Positions 48,716 through 56,822 of a DNA stretch of 64,000 nucleotides are shown piece after piece (positions within the stretch are counted from its first letter, which is position 1; each line of letters opens with the position of its first letter). The notes beneath the pieces were generated by a model. It saw only the letters and a list, made by a program, of their open reading frames with translations, was not told where the DNA came from and did no database searches. Both the position numbers and the translations under genes were made by a program. The stretch covers positions 62,001 through 126,000 of the forward strand of contig CAVTIX010000021.1 in NCBI GenBank assembly GCA_963734725.1, read 5' to 3'. The stretch is from DASXKD01 sp963734725 (lineage in GTDB: Bacteria > Actinomycetota > Actinomycetes > Streptosporangiales > Streptosporangiaceae).

Positions 48716-49230
48716 GCCGGCTCCACCGCTGGCTCACTGGCGCCGGCCGGCGCGCTGCCCCCGAGTTGCTGGCCGTCCCGGGCCGCGGCGAGCACCGCCC
48801 GGACGATGTTGTGGTAGCCGGTGCACCGGCAGATGTTCCCTTCGAGCCCGGCCCTGACCTGGTCCTCGGTGGGGTCGGGGTTCTCCGCCAGCAGCGACAC
48901 CGCCGCCATCATCATGCCCGGGGTGCAGAACCCGCACTGCAGGCCGTGCTCGGTGTGGAACCCCTGCTGCACCACGTGCCACCGGCCTTCGGGCCCGGCC
49001 AGCCCTTCGCAGGTGGTGACCTCGCGCCCGTCCGCCTGGGCGGCCAGCACCGTGCAGGACTTCACCGACTCCCCGTCCAGCAGCACGGTGCACGCGCCGC
49101 AGGATGTTGTATCGCAGCCGATGTTGGTAGCGGTCAAGCCGGCCACCTCGCGCACGAAGTGGGCGAGCAGCAACCGGTCCTCCACCTCCGCCTCGACTTG
49201 CGTGCCGTTGACGCTGATCGCCACCTTCAC
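48712..49230 (-). CDS. CO dehydrogenase-type molybdoenzyme, [2Fe-2S] small subunit (CoxS-like)
   Basis: This 172-residue subunit has two [2Fe-2S] domains: plant-type CDTTSCGACTVLLDG near 40 and the four-helix domain with CGFCTPGMMM near 101 and NICRCTGYHNI near 133. GTG 49230 is the start because it gives the canonical beginning VKVAISVNG and overlaps the large-subunit stop (GTGA). The C-terminal 20 residues are an Ala/Gly/Pro tail not seen in most CoxS. Confidence 0.94.
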   Translation of the reverse strand: MKVAISVNGTQVEAEVEDRLLLAHFVREVAGLTATNIGCDTTSCGACTVLLDGESVKSCTVLAAQADGREVTTCEGLAGPEGRWHVVQQGFHTEHGLQCGFCTPGMMMAAVSLLAENPDPTEDQVRAGLEGNICRCTGYHNIVRAVLAAARDGQQLGGSAPAGASEPAVEPA

Positions 49231-51482
49231 TGGCCGGCCCTCGCTTCGTTGATCGCGGCCCACACCCGCTCGGGGGTGGCGGGCATGTCAATGTGACGGA
49301 CGCCGAGGTGAGACACGGCGTCGATGACGGCGTTCAGCACCGCCGGGGTCGACCCGATCGTCCCTGCCTCGCCGATCCCCTTGGCGCCCAGCGGGTTGAT
49401 GCTGGTCGGGGTCTCGCTGGCGACCAGCTCGAACGAGGGAAGCTCCGGCGCGGTGATCGCCGCGTAGTCCACCAGCGTGCTGGTCAGCGGGTTGCCGTCG
49501 GCGTCGTAGCGCACCTCTTCGAGCAGCGCCTGCGCGACGCCCTGGGCGATCCCGCCGTGCCGCTGGCCCTCGGCCAGCACCGGGTTGAGGATCCTCCCGG
49601 CGTCGTCCACGGTGACGTGCCGGGCCAGGGTCGCCTTCCCGGTCTCGGTGTCCACCTCCACCACGGCCAGGTGCGCGCCGAACGGGAACGTCGGCGCGGT
49701 GGCGTCGAAGCGAGCGTCGGCGGCCAGGCCGTCGGGCCCGGCTCGCTGGGCGATCTGCCCCCAGCCCAGGGCGGTCGCCGGGTCACCGCGCACCTGCCAG
49801 GCGCCGCGTGCCGTGTCGAGTTCCAGGTCGGCCTCGCTGGCCTCGATCATCTCCGCGGCCAGGCGGCGGGCCTGCTCCTTGACCTCGCCCGCGGCCTGGA
49901 CCACCGCGGTCCCGCCGAGCTGCAAGGACCGGGACCCGAAGGTGCCGATCGCCTCGGGGATGATGTCGGTGTCGCCGTGCACGACCGTGATCTGGTCCAT
50001 CGGGATGCCCAGCTCGTCCTGGACCAGCATCGCCCACGCGGTGTGGTGCCCCTGCCCGTGCGCGGAGCTGCCGGTGAACACGGTGGCCGCGCCGGTGTCG
50101 CCGACCACCACCCGCGCGGTCTCGCCGCCCATGTCCATGGCGGTGATCTCCACATACACCGACATCCCGATGCCGAGCTGCACCACGTCCCCGCGCTCGC
50201 GGCGGCGCGCCTGCTCGGCCCGCAGCGCCGGGTAGTCCGCCGCGGCCAGCACCCGGTCCAGGCCTGCCGCGTACTCGCCGCTGTCGTAGGTGGCCCCGGT
50301 CGGCGTGGTGAACGGAAACTTGTCCGGCGCCACCACGTTCATCCGGCGCACCTCCGCCGGGTCCATGCCGATCTCGGCGGCGAAGTCGTCCATGGCGCGC
50401 TCGATCGCGGCGGCCGCCTCGGGCCGCCCCGCGCCCCGGTAGGCGGCGATCGGCGTGGTGGTGGTCGCCACGGCGCGGAACGACGCGCCCGCGCGCGCGA
50501 GGTCGTAGACCCCGGCCGCCATGAGCGCCGTGAGCTGCGCCAGGAACGCGCCGAGGCGGTTGAAGGCGCCGCAGTCCTGAACGATGTCGAGGTGGTAGGC
50601 GAGCACCCGGCCGTCCCTGGTTCCGCCGATCTTGTAGGACTGCCGCTGCCCGCGGCCGTGCACCATGCCCACCATGTTCTCGCTGCGGGACTCGATCCAG
50701 CGGACCGCGTGCCGGGTGTGCTTGGCCGCCCAGGCGACGGCGATGGCGTCCCGGTCCACCGCGACCTTGGCGCCGAACCCGCCGCCTACGTCCGGCGTGA
50801 TGACCCGCACCGTCGCCGGGTCCATGCCCAGGGCCCCGGTGATGGCGCCGCGCGCGAGCTGCGGGTTCTGGGTGCTGGACCAGATCGTCAGCCGGTCGCC
50901 GGTCCAGGCGGCCGCCATCGCCCGCGGCTCGAGCGGCACCGGGGCGAGCCGCTGGTTCACGATGGTCCGCTCGATGACGACCTCACAGTCGTCGAAGGCA
51001 TTGTCGTCGCACTCCCCCGCCGTCCCGGCGCCGAGGACGTTGTTGTCGGCGCCGGGGAACAGCAGCGTCTCTCCGGTCAGGGAATCCTCGACGCCGGTGA
51101 CCGCTGGCAGCGGGTCGTAGTCGACGCTGACCAGTTCAGCCGCGTCCTCGCCCTGGTAGCGGCCTTCGGTCAGCACCAGCGCCACCGGTTCGCCGACGTA
51201 GCGCACCCGGTCGCCCGCCAGCAGCGGCTCGGCCGCAGGGTCGCCGCCCTCGGGCTGGGCAGGCAGGTCGGCGGCGGTGAGCACCGCGACCACCCCGGGC
51301 ATGTCCGCGGCGGCGCTGGTGTCGATGCCGGTGATCAGCGCGTGCGCCAGCGGGCTGCGCACGATGGTGACGTACGCCGCTCCCGTCAGTTCCGGCACGC
51401 GCAGGTCGTCGGTGTAGACGCCGCCGTTGGTCAGCAGCCGCGGATCTTCGGTCCGCAGCACCCGCGTGCCCATGATGCTCAT
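49227..51482 (-). CDS. CO dehydrogenase/xanthine dehydrogenase family molybdenum-binding large subunit (CoxL-like)
   Basis: This 751-residue catalytic subunit binds molybdopterin cytosine dinucleotide. It has GTRVLRTEDPRLLTNGGVYTDD at the N-terminus (quoted here only as a landmark), GGGFGAKVAVDRD near 236 and the active-site loop AYRGAGR near 350. AYRGAGR is the form II variant; genuine form I CO dehydrogenases have AYxCSFR. Glu in GAKGIGEAG near 700 is the catalytic base. Substrate may be CO or another small aldehyde or heterocycle. ATG 51482 is chosen for its GGAGAG and the canonical MSIMGTRV start. Confidence 0.92.
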   Translation of the reverse strand: MSIMGTRVLRTEDPRLLTNGGVYTDDLRVPELTGAAYVTIVRSPLAHALITGIDTSAAADMPGVVAVLTAADLPAQPEGGDPAAEPLLAGDRVRYVGEPVALVLTEGRYQGEDAAELVSVDYDPLPAVTGVEDSLTGETLLFPGADNNVLGAGTAGECDDNAFDDCEVVIERTIVNQRLAPVPLEPRAMAAAWTGDRLTIWSSTQNPQLARGAITGALGMDPATVRVITPDVGGGFGAKVAVDRDAIAVAWAAKHTRHAVRWIESRSENMVGMVHGRGQRQSYKIGGTRDGRVLAYHLDIVQDCGAFNRLGAFLAQLTALMAAGVYDLARAGASFRAVATTTTPIAAYRGAGRPEAAAAIERAMDDFAAEIGMDPAEVRRMNVVAPDKFPFTTPTGATYDSGEYAAGLDRVLAAADYPALRAEQARRRERGDVVQLGIGMSVYVEITAMDMGGETARVVVGDTGAATVFTGSSAHGQGHHTAWAMLVQDELGIPMDQITVVHGDTDIIPEAIGTFGSRSLQLGGTAVVQAAGEVKEQARRLAAEMIEASEADLELDTARGAWQVRGDPATALGWGQIAQRAGPDGLAADARFDATAPTFPFGAHLAVVEVDTETGKATLARHVTVDDAGRILNPVLAEGQRHGGIAQGVAQALLEEVRYDADGNPLTSTLVDYAAITAPELPSFELVASETPTSINPLGAKGIGEAGTIGSTPAVLNAVIDAVSHLGVRHIDMPATPERVWAAINEARAGQ

Positions 51483-51555
51483 ACGCTCTCCGTCGTCCCT
51501 GGGCCAGGTCACGGTCGCCGTCGCGCCGTTTTCTGCTCTGCCAGCCGGGGGAAGA

Positions 51556-51979
51556 CTAACTCACCAGCCTGCCTGCGGCCAGGTCACCGCCGTGCACCGG
51601 CCCGCCTACCAACGGACACCGGGCCGCTCCTGACCAGGACACGACCGCGGCGATGCCGAGGAGGGCGGCTTCCGCGGCGCCCAGGTCGCCGTCCAGCGGC
51701 CGGTCGGCGGCGGCCCGCTCCAGGGCGAAGCCGGCCAGGTCAAAGGCCTGACGCAAGACCCCGCCAAGGACGCGGGCCTGCAGGCGCAGCGCCCGGGTGG
51801 CGGAGATCAGCTCGCAGGCCAGCACGGCCCGGTCGGCGGCCACGGCGTCGCTGGTAGCGCGGGCCGACCGGCGCCGCCCTGCCAGGCACGCTCGCCGCCA
51901 CATCCGCCTCCCGACGCGCCACCGCGGTCACCTCGGCGCAGGTGAGCGACGCCCCGTCGACCACAACAGTGCTGGTCAC
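51556..51979 (-). pseudogene. Remnant of an aromatic amino acid ammonia-lyase (HAL/PAL-like)
   Basis: Two pieces in different frames resemble the two ends of a histidine/phenylalanine ammonia-lyase. From GTG 51979, TSTVVVDGASLTCAEVTAVAR is N-terminal-like. After a frame change near 51890, AADRAVLACELISATRALRLQ and AADRPLDGDLGAAEALL-like sequence correspond to the C-terminal helices. The central approximately 350 residues with the MIO Ala-Ser-Gly are missing. This looks like an internally deleted, decaying gene. It is assigned from memory of family sequences, so a protein search is needed to confirm. Confidence 0.5.
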
Positions 51980-52127
51980 GGCCTCCCCTTCCGACGGCGC
52001 TGACCGTGGCGCCGCGCACTCTGCCGACAATTTTGCGTAACGATACGTCCGCGATAGCGCCGTGCCATGAGCAGGCCCTGATGCCCGGGACTTTCCGGCC
52101 CCGTCATGGTGGCGCTAGCTTGGCTGC

Positions 52128-52850
52128 GTGAGTCGTGCTGGCCAGGGCCCGGAGGATCGGCACGCCCAGAACCGCGGTACGGACAGCAGCGGCACGGCCA
52201 CCGGATGTGCCGAGGCAGTCGTCACGCCCCCCCGGCCGGCTGGGCGGGCCTTGGCCGCGCTGGCTGGGCTCCGTGCGCCGGTCGTCTGGGTGCTGCTGGC
52301 CATCGCGTTCTTCACCAGCATCTCCGGCAAGCCGGTCGATGGCGTGCTGATGCTCATCGTGGCGGTGGGGCTGGCCTGGGACGCGGGCCGCCGTGCGCTG
52401 CGCCACCCCGTGGCCGAGGAGGCGCCGACACCAGCCCGGACGGATCGGCTGCCCGGGCGCCGGCGGCGGTTCGCAGTGATCGCCCTGCTGGCAGGCGCGG
52501 CGGTCTACGCGGGCGTGGTGGGCTCGTTCAGCCGCTACTCCTGGCCCGCGACCGCAGGCATCATCGGCCTGGGCACGGTCGTGGTCCTGATCGGCTGGCA
52601 CGGCCCGGTGCGCTCCCGCCCGCCCGACGGCCGGCTGCCGGTGGCCGGCACTCTCGCCTGGCTCGCGGTGCTCGTCGCCGGCTGCCTGTGGGAACTGTCC
52701 GCCCTGCTCCAGCAGCCGTCGCTGACCACCGACTCCGCCGCGCACCCGACGATCAGCACCCTGACCGACCCGCTGCTGGCCGGCTCCCCGGGGCGGTCGG
52801 TGGTCCTGCTCGCCTGGGTCGCCTTCGGCTGGTACCTGGTGGAACGATGA
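52128..52850 (+). CDS. Membrane protein of unknown function
   Basis: This 240-residue protein has a polar N-terminus and five or six predicted transmembrane segments (VVWVLLAIAFFTS near 52, VDGVLMLIVAVGLAW near 70, FAVIALLAGAAVYAGVV near 112, TAGIIGLGTVVVLIGW near 137, GTLAWLAVLVAGCLW near 165 and VVLLAWVAFGWYLVE at the end). No catalytic motif is recognised. Its stop overlaps the start of the next small membrane protein (ATGA), so the two are probably co-translated. Confidence 0.78.
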   Translation: MSRAGQGPEDRHAQNRGTDSSGTATGCAEAVVTPPRPAGRALAALAGLRAPVVWVLLAIAFFTSISGKPVDGVLMLIVAVGLAWDAGRRALRHPVAEEAPTPARTDRLPGRRRRFAVIALLAGAAVYAGVVGSFSRYSWPATAGIIGLGTVVVLIGWHGPVRSRPPDGRLPVAGTLAWLAVLVAGCLWELSALLQQPSLTTDSAAHPTISTLTDPLLAGSPGRSVVLLAWVAFGWYLVER

Positions 52851-53383
52851 CGTGGCACGCGGTGACGATTGCCGGCTACCTGCTGGCCGTGGCCGGGATC
52901 GTGGCGCTGCAGCTGCTGGCGACCAAAACCCGTGCCCCCCTTCCCTCGTTCGGGGAACTGCTTACCCGGGCCGTGCGCAGCCGCACCGGCCGGGTGGGCG
53001 TCCTGGTCGCGTGGGCGTGGGTCGGCCTGCACTTCTTCGCCAAGTTACCGGCCGGGCCGCCGCGCCCTTCGCAACGCTCCCCGCCGGGACTCCGGCAGGG
53101 GGCGCATCCGCTACATCTGGTCCCCGCTGGCGCGTGCCTCCTCCGCGGGGTTCTGCTGTGCCGCTACCAGCAGCGGCATGATCGAAATGACATCTTCGCG
53201 GCCGGACTTGCAGCCGTCCTTGAAGGCCTCAGCCTCGCGGGCGGCCCGCGCCGCCTCGGCGGTGGCGCGCGCCGCCGCCTCCTGCCAGTGGCGCACTTCC
53301 CGGCGCATCTGCGCGCGGGCCCATTCCAGTTCCCGGCGCGCCTTCGCCCGGGCCCAGGAGCAGGCAGCCCGCCAGCCGATTGA
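52847..53383 (+). CDS. Small membrane protein (DUF6186-like) with doubtful C-terminal extension
   Basis: The first 65-70 residues look real. A helix TIAGYLLAVAGIVALQLLA is followed by a basic linker GELLTRAVRSRTGR, then VGVLVAWAWVGLHFFAK, the pattern of short actinobacterial DUF6186-type proteins that end just after the second helix. Here no stop occurs and the frame continues for 110 more residues, antisense to the coiled-coil gene at 53111-53428. The extension is Arg/Pro/Gly-rich and probably non-functional. Either the stop was lost or a base is missing near 53050. Confidence 0.6.
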   Translation: MTWHAVTIAGYLLAVAGIVALQLLATKTRAPLPSFGELLTRAVRSRTGRVGVLVAWAWVGLHFFAKLPAGPPRPSQRSPPGLRQGAHPLHLVPAGACLLRGVLLCRYQQRHDRNDIFAAGLAAVLEGLSLAGGPRRLGGGARRRLLPVAHFPAHLRAGPFQFPARLRPGPGAGSPPAD

Positions 53384-53428
53384 GGCGCCCACCGCTGCTC
53401 CTGCCCCGATCGGTAGCAGGGGGATCAC
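53111..53428 (-). CDS. Small protein with N-terminal hydrophobic segment and Ala/Arg/Glu coiled coil
   Basis: This 105-residue protein begins MIPLLPIGAGAAVGASIGW (possible membrane segment) and continues as a charged alpha-helical stretch (RAKARRELEWARAQMRREV, then ATAEAARAAREAEAFKDG). A short hydrophobic ending follows. No family is recognised. GTG 53428 overlaps the stop of the 39-residue frame upstream (GTGA), a strong sign of translational coupling. The pair is divergent from the XRE regulator gene and may belong to the same module. Confidence 0.6.
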   Translation of the reverse strand: MIPLLPIGAGAAVGASIGWRAACSWARAKARRELEWARAQMRREVRHWQEAAARATAEAARAAREAEAFKDGCKSGREDVISIMPLLVAAQQNPAEEARASGDQM

Positions 53429-53544
53429 GGGGCCACCTCGTTCGCGGCCGGGGAGGACCACTTCCCGCTGTCCGGGGTGATCCCACCCGCGAAATGGCCG
53501 GTTTGGCCCTTGCGTACTGCGTTGATGAAGACAATGCTGATCAT
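53425..53544 (-). CDS. 39-residue small protein upstream of the coiled-coil protein
   Basis: This short frame reads MISIVFINAVRKGQTGHFAG and then a polar tail ending ANEVAP. It is supported by an excellent ribosome binding site, AAGGAG with 8 nt to ATG 53544, and by a GTGA overlap with the next gene. It has no recognised domain. The strong RBS and coupling favour a real gene over chance. Confidence 0.5.
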   Translation of the reverse strand: MISIVFINAVRKGQTGHFAGGITPDSGKWSSPAANEVAP

Positions 53545-53902
53545 TACCAGGTCTCCTTGGTCTGTTGGTTCAGGGCTGGAGCTTGGTTTACCGCTGGGCT
53601 GGCGGGGTCCGACCGCTGGCCCAGCAGCATGTCCGGGGACGGAATGGTGGGCCGCCCCTGCGGCGCGAGCGCATCGCGATCTTGATAGGCGCTTTCCCGG
53701 GCGGGCCTCGGGCGCGATAGCGCGCTCCTGGCCGCGGGATAGCGGCTAGTAGCTGTGAGGTAGCGGCTAGGGGGGCGCCGATCCGGCAGCTCAGCGGGCC
53801 GGCCGGGGCAAAAAGCGGTGGAACTCCCCGCCGCTTTCCCCTGGCGATCATGTGGCCCCCTTGCTCGGCCGCAATTCCATTGAACGACAGCGGTTACCTG
53901 TA

Positions 53903-53932
53903 TGCAATGCCCAAAGTGCAAACTGCATTGCA
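53903..53932. promoter_or_regulatory. Inverted repeat in the promoter region of the XRE regulator
   Basis: TGCAATGC (53903-53910) and GCATTGCA (53925-53932) form a perfect 8-bp-arm inverted repeat with a 14-nt centre that itself contains GTGCAAAC. It lies about 100 bp upstream of ATG 54035 and between the two divergent transcripts, so it is a plausible autoregulatory site. The rest of 53545-54034 (490 bp) shows no convincing gene. Confidence 0.5.
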
Positions 53933-54034
53933 GATCCCTGTGCAGATAGCCCACCCGGCCTTCACGCAGGCCACTCCAGGCACTACGCTGCAGTGAAGCC
54001 ACACCCTGAGATCCCATGGGAGAGCGCCGGGCAC

Positions 54035-54904
54035 ATGCCTGACCAGGGCACTTCCGTTGGCGGTCGCCGGCTCGCCGGAGAGCTAAGGCGGCTCCGTGAG
54101 GCTACGGGCCTCACCGGCGAGGAAGTATCCCAGCGCCTCGGCTGGTCCGGATCCAAGCTGAGCCGGATCGAACTGCACCGCATCGGCGTGAAGCAAGCCG
54201 ACCTGCGCAAGCTGCTGGCGCTTTATGAGGTCGACGACAGTCACCGCGACGACCTGCTCGCCCTCGCCCGCGAGTCTGGCAAGAAAGGGCGGCTCGTGCG
54301 GGCCACGGCCGACTTCCCGCAGGTAGCGGGTTACGTGTCCGCCGAGTCTGAGGCCGAGTCGGTGTGGATCTGGGAGCCTCAGGTCATTCCTGGGCTGTTG
54401 CAGACTGCAGAGTACGCCCGTGCGGTGCGGCAGCCGTTTTTCGAAATGTTCCCTGGCCCGCCCAGCGAGATCGACCGCTGGGTGGAGACCAGGCTGCTGC
54501 GCCAGCAGGTCCTCACCAGGGACCCGCCGCTGCAGTTGCAGGCCGTCGTCGACGAATCGGTGATGCGCCGCGGCTTCGGAGGTGAGACAGTAATGCGCCA
54601 ACAGTTGGAGCACCTGTCGGCATCCTCAGAACTGCCCAATGTGGAGGTCAGGATCTATCCGCTGGGCGGGGATCACTCGCTGCTGGCAACCGCAGGGTTC
54701 TCATATATGCAATTCCCGCAGGTCCATGAAGTTCCGTTGCATGACATAGTTTCCGTAGAGACCCTTGAGGGCAATTACGACCTCGAAGATGAGGAACAGA
54801 CCTATAAATACCACGTGGCATTCGAGTACCTGTCGAGTCGATCTTTGAGCCCGGAGCAATCGCGCGCACTCATATCTGCCATCGCAAGCGATGTCTGGGC
54901 ATAA
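54035..54904 (+). CDS. XRE-family regulator, Scr1/WhiJ-type
   Basis: This 289-residue regulator has an N-terminal helix-turn-helix (LRRLREATGLTGEEVSQRLG, then GSKLSRIELHRIG, residues 15-50) and the large C-terminal DUF5753 domain, which includes IWEPQVIPGLLQTAEYARAV near 110 and the ELPNVEVRIYPLGG segment near 205. Such proteins work with small DUF397 partners in development or antibiotic control. A DUF397 gene lies 57 bp beyond its stop on the opposite strand. ATG 54035 has GGAGAG upstream. An inverted repeat precedes it. Confidence 0.93.
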   Translation: MPDQGTSVGGRRLAGELRRLREATGLTGEEVSQRLGWSGSKLSRIELHRIGVKQADLRKLLALYEVDDSHRDDLLALARESGKKGRLVRATADFPQVAGYVSAESEAESVWIWEPQVIPGLLQTAEYARAVRQPFFEMFPGPPSEIDRWVETRLLRQQVLTRDPPLQLQAVVDESVMRRGFGGETVMRQQLEHLSASSELPNVEVRIYPLGGDHSLLATAGFSYMQFPQVHEVPLHDIVSVETLEGNYDLEDEEQTYKYHVAFEYLSSRSLSPEQSRALISAIASDVWA

Positions 54905-54961
54905 ATAACCCGGGCAGGAAACCAACGAGTTGCTCTGGCCCCGGTGAGGGCGATCAGTAGA

Positions 54962-55144
54962 TCAGATGACCCTCTTGACGTTATCGAGGAACGACCGCCA
55001 TGCCGTGGCTTCGAAAACCAGCACCGGCCCGCGGCCTGCATCCTTCGTGTCACGGACGCCGATGAGGCCGGGCTGAAGCTCTGCCACCTCCACGCAGGCG
55101 CCGTTGCACGCGCTGTAGGAGCTCTTGTGCCATGCGGGCCGCAT
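54962..55144 (-). CDS. DUF397 domain protein, partner of the XRE regulator
   Basis: This 60-residue protein begins MRPAWHKSSYSACNGACVEV and ends WRSFLDNVKRVI, with VRDTKD in the middle: the complete DUF397 pattern (W-KSSYS--NG-CVEVA, VRDSKD, F--W--F). The start ATG 55144 gives the canonical N-terminus; the longer upstream frame is ignored. It converges on the XRE gene. In related loci the DUF397 protein counteracts or modulates the regulator. Confidence 0.9.
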   Translation of the reverse strand: MRPAWHKSSYSACNGACVEVAELQPGLIGVRDTKDAGRGPVLVFEATAWRSFLDNVKRVI

Positions 55145-55514
55145 GGGCGCAGCGAGCTGTTCTTCGCGACCGCCTCCAACCAACCTACCCGCGGCGGTGT
55201 CGCTTCTATGTAGCCGATTCCCAGCACCCACTTGCGGCTCCATACCTCGCACCAATAGTTGAGCCGCCTTCGGCTCGGAGCGCCGCCGCCGAAGGCATGG
55301 TGAGAGCGCCTCCAACCAGGACCGGCCCGGCGGGATCCCTGACCGCCATGCTGGTCCTCAGCAACGTGCGCCGTTTCCGGCGCAAACTACGCCGAAAACG
55401 GACGACAGCCGACCACGCCATGGCGCGATACGGCTGTCACGGGCAGTCATAGTAGCGGCGGAGCCTCGGCCGCACAAGACCCAAACGTCCGTGTTGCTCT
55501 ACGGCTTCCGCAGG

Positions 55515-55546
55515 CCTTCTGTGACATACCGGCGTGCCACAGAAGG
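55515..55546. terminator. Hairpin in the gap between DUF397 and the DUF5666-like gene
   Basis: CCTTCTGTG (55515-55523) and CACAGAAGG (55538-55546) form a perfect 9-bp stem with a 14-nt loop, 61 nt beyond the 3' end of the minus-strand gene at 55608. It could end that transcript or be an operator. The remainder of 55145-55607 holds only a doubtful 71-residue frame. Confidence 0.45.
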
Positions 55547-55607
55547 AATGGCGAGCAAACGGACGTAGGGGCCCAGACGGGATGTCTTACCAGCCGGATT
55601 CGCCCGG

Positions 55608-56258
55608 TTACGGAGTGACAATCTTGAAGTTGGGGGCGTGAGCGCGGCCGAAGAAGCTGTGGAGGCCCTGCTGGATCATCGACACGTCGATGATCCTGGT
55701 CGCGGTGGCGGTGCTGCCGCTGACGGTGGCGGTGACTATCACCTGGTTGCCGGCCTTGATCGAGCCGATGCCGTCCCGCTGGGCGTTGACGAGCGTGGAA
55801 CTGGTCACCCGGTAGCTGTGGCTGTAGCCGTCGGCGCTGTGCAGCGTGATCGACGTGCTGGAAACCGCGGTGACCTTGCCGTTCTGGAACGCGATCGTCT
55901 GGTAGCCGCCGCCGGGCTTGGGCACGACGGCGGTGCCGTGCACGGCGCCGAACAGCCCGCCCAGGGCGCCGGGACCGCCGAAAGCGAGCGGGCCGCCGCC
56001 GGGCGCCCGCATGCGCCACTGGCCCTTGGCCGGGAAGTGCGGGCGAGCCGAAGGTGACGGGGACGGAGACGCGCTGGCGCCCGGGGCCGACGGCTGCCCG
56101 GACGAGCTGGTCGCGGCGACCGCTACCCCGGCCCCGGCGAGCACTCCCAGAGTGACGACGCCCGCCATGACCGCGAACCGGCGGGAGCCTTGCAATGCCG
56201 TCCGCAGGCTCGGCTTGCCGGGTTGCGCGTCGTGATCGTGCTCTGGGCCAGCCGTCAT
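55608..56258 (-). CDS. Exported or membrane-anchored protein with DUF5666-like domain
   Basis: This 216-residue protein has an N-terminal cytoplasmic segment, one hydrophobic helix (FAVMAGVVTLGVLAGAGVAVAA, quoted as landmark near 28-50), a Ser/Pro/Gly-rich linker (PSAPGASASPSPSPSARP) and a C-terminal beta-rich region. The latter has GKVTAVSSTSITLHSADG, VTSSTLV and IKAGNQVIVTATVSG, characteristic of DUF5666 OB-like domains. It is monocistronic. Function is unknown; it is probably located at the cell surface. Confidence 0.8.
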   Translation of the reverse strand: MTAGPEHDHDAQPGKPSLRTALQGSRRFAVMAGVVTLGVLAGAGVAVAATSSSGQPSAPGASASPSPSPSARPHFPAKGQWRMRAPGGGPLAFGGPGALGGLFGAVHGTAVVPKPGGGYQTIAFQNGKVTAVSSTSITLHSADGYSHSYRVTSSTLVNAQRDGIGSIKAGNQVIVTATVSGSTATATRIIDVSMIQQGLHSFFGRAHAPNFKIVTP

Positions 56259-56413
56259 GCGAAGCCAACTCCTACCTCGGGCCCCTGGACGTGCCCCGGC
56301 CGGGGCGCGTCAGCGGCAGCATTCCACGAGAAGTTGAGAGAAAGCTAAGCGACAGCGCAAAGTTCCACGTCAGGCCGCCCGGGGCGTTTCCCGGCGCGTG
56401 GTGGCCCGCGACG

Positions 56414-56620
56414 TCAGGGTGCGCGCCACCGCGCCGCTGATCCCGCCGGCGGCGCCCGCTTGATGACCTGCTCAGCCATGACGATCGCGTCGGACGCCAT
56501 CTTGCGCACCTCGGGCGAGGAGGTGATGGCGCGCCACGATGTCTTCAGCCGTTCCAGGCCGGCCTTCCCCTCACGGGTTCCTACCAGGAAACCGGCCACG
56601 AACCCAACGATCGTCTCCAT
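56414..56620 (-). CDS. Small YtxH-like protein
   Basis: This 68-residue protein starts METIVGFVAGFLVGTREGK, a glycine-rich membrane-associating helix, and continues as an amphipathic helix with RLKTSWRAITSSPEVRKMAS and a basic tail. ATG 56620 follows GGGGTGAGG. The pattern resembles short YtxH-domain proteins. It lies 97 bp downstream of the hydrogenase operon's last small gene and in the same direction, so it could be the distal end of that operon. Confidence 0.7.
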   Translation of the reverse strand: METIVGFVAGFLVGTREGKAGLERLKTSWRAITSSPEVRKMASDAIVMAEQVIKRAPPAGSAARWRAP

Positions 56621-56717
56621 AGTCGCCTCACCCCTGCCTGATTGAGTTGGTGCGTGACTACGCACGGGTGACCGCCTGCCGGACGCGGAAGCGCCCGGCA
56701 CAGCATGTTGTGGCGTG

Positions 56718-56822
56718 TTACATCTCGCGCAGTTCGAGATAGCGCTTGATGTCCGGCAGCGACTGGACGATCAGCGCCAGGACCGCCGCGATCAGCACCG
56801 CCTTGATGAGTTTGCCGATCAT
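56718..56822 (-). CDS. DUF6893-like 34-residue membrane protein
   Basis: This tiny protein, MIGKLIKAVLIAAVLALIVQ followed by SLPDIKRYLELREM, has one transmembrane helix and the SLPDIKRYL-R-M ending typical of the DUF6893 small proteins of actinobacteria. Its ATG overlaps the stop of the preceding 472-residue gene (ATGA). It is the last coupled gene of the hydrogenase operon and may be a membrane tether for the complex, which is inference. Confidence 0.75.
   Translation of the reverse strand: MIGKLIKAVLIAAVLALIVQSLPDIKRYLELREM

Noticed and set aside
53544..54017. A 157-codon minus-strand frame between the small operon and the XRE gene.
   Set aside because: Biased composition, no RBS, and it covers the expected divergent promoter region with the inverted repeat.
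55206..55421. A 71-codon minus-strand frame between DUF397 and the DUF5666-like gene, with a stretch (AVRDPAGPVLV) reminiscent of DUF397.
   Set aside because: The remaining sequence lacks the KSSYS and CVEVA signature and there is no RBS; at best a decayed copy.
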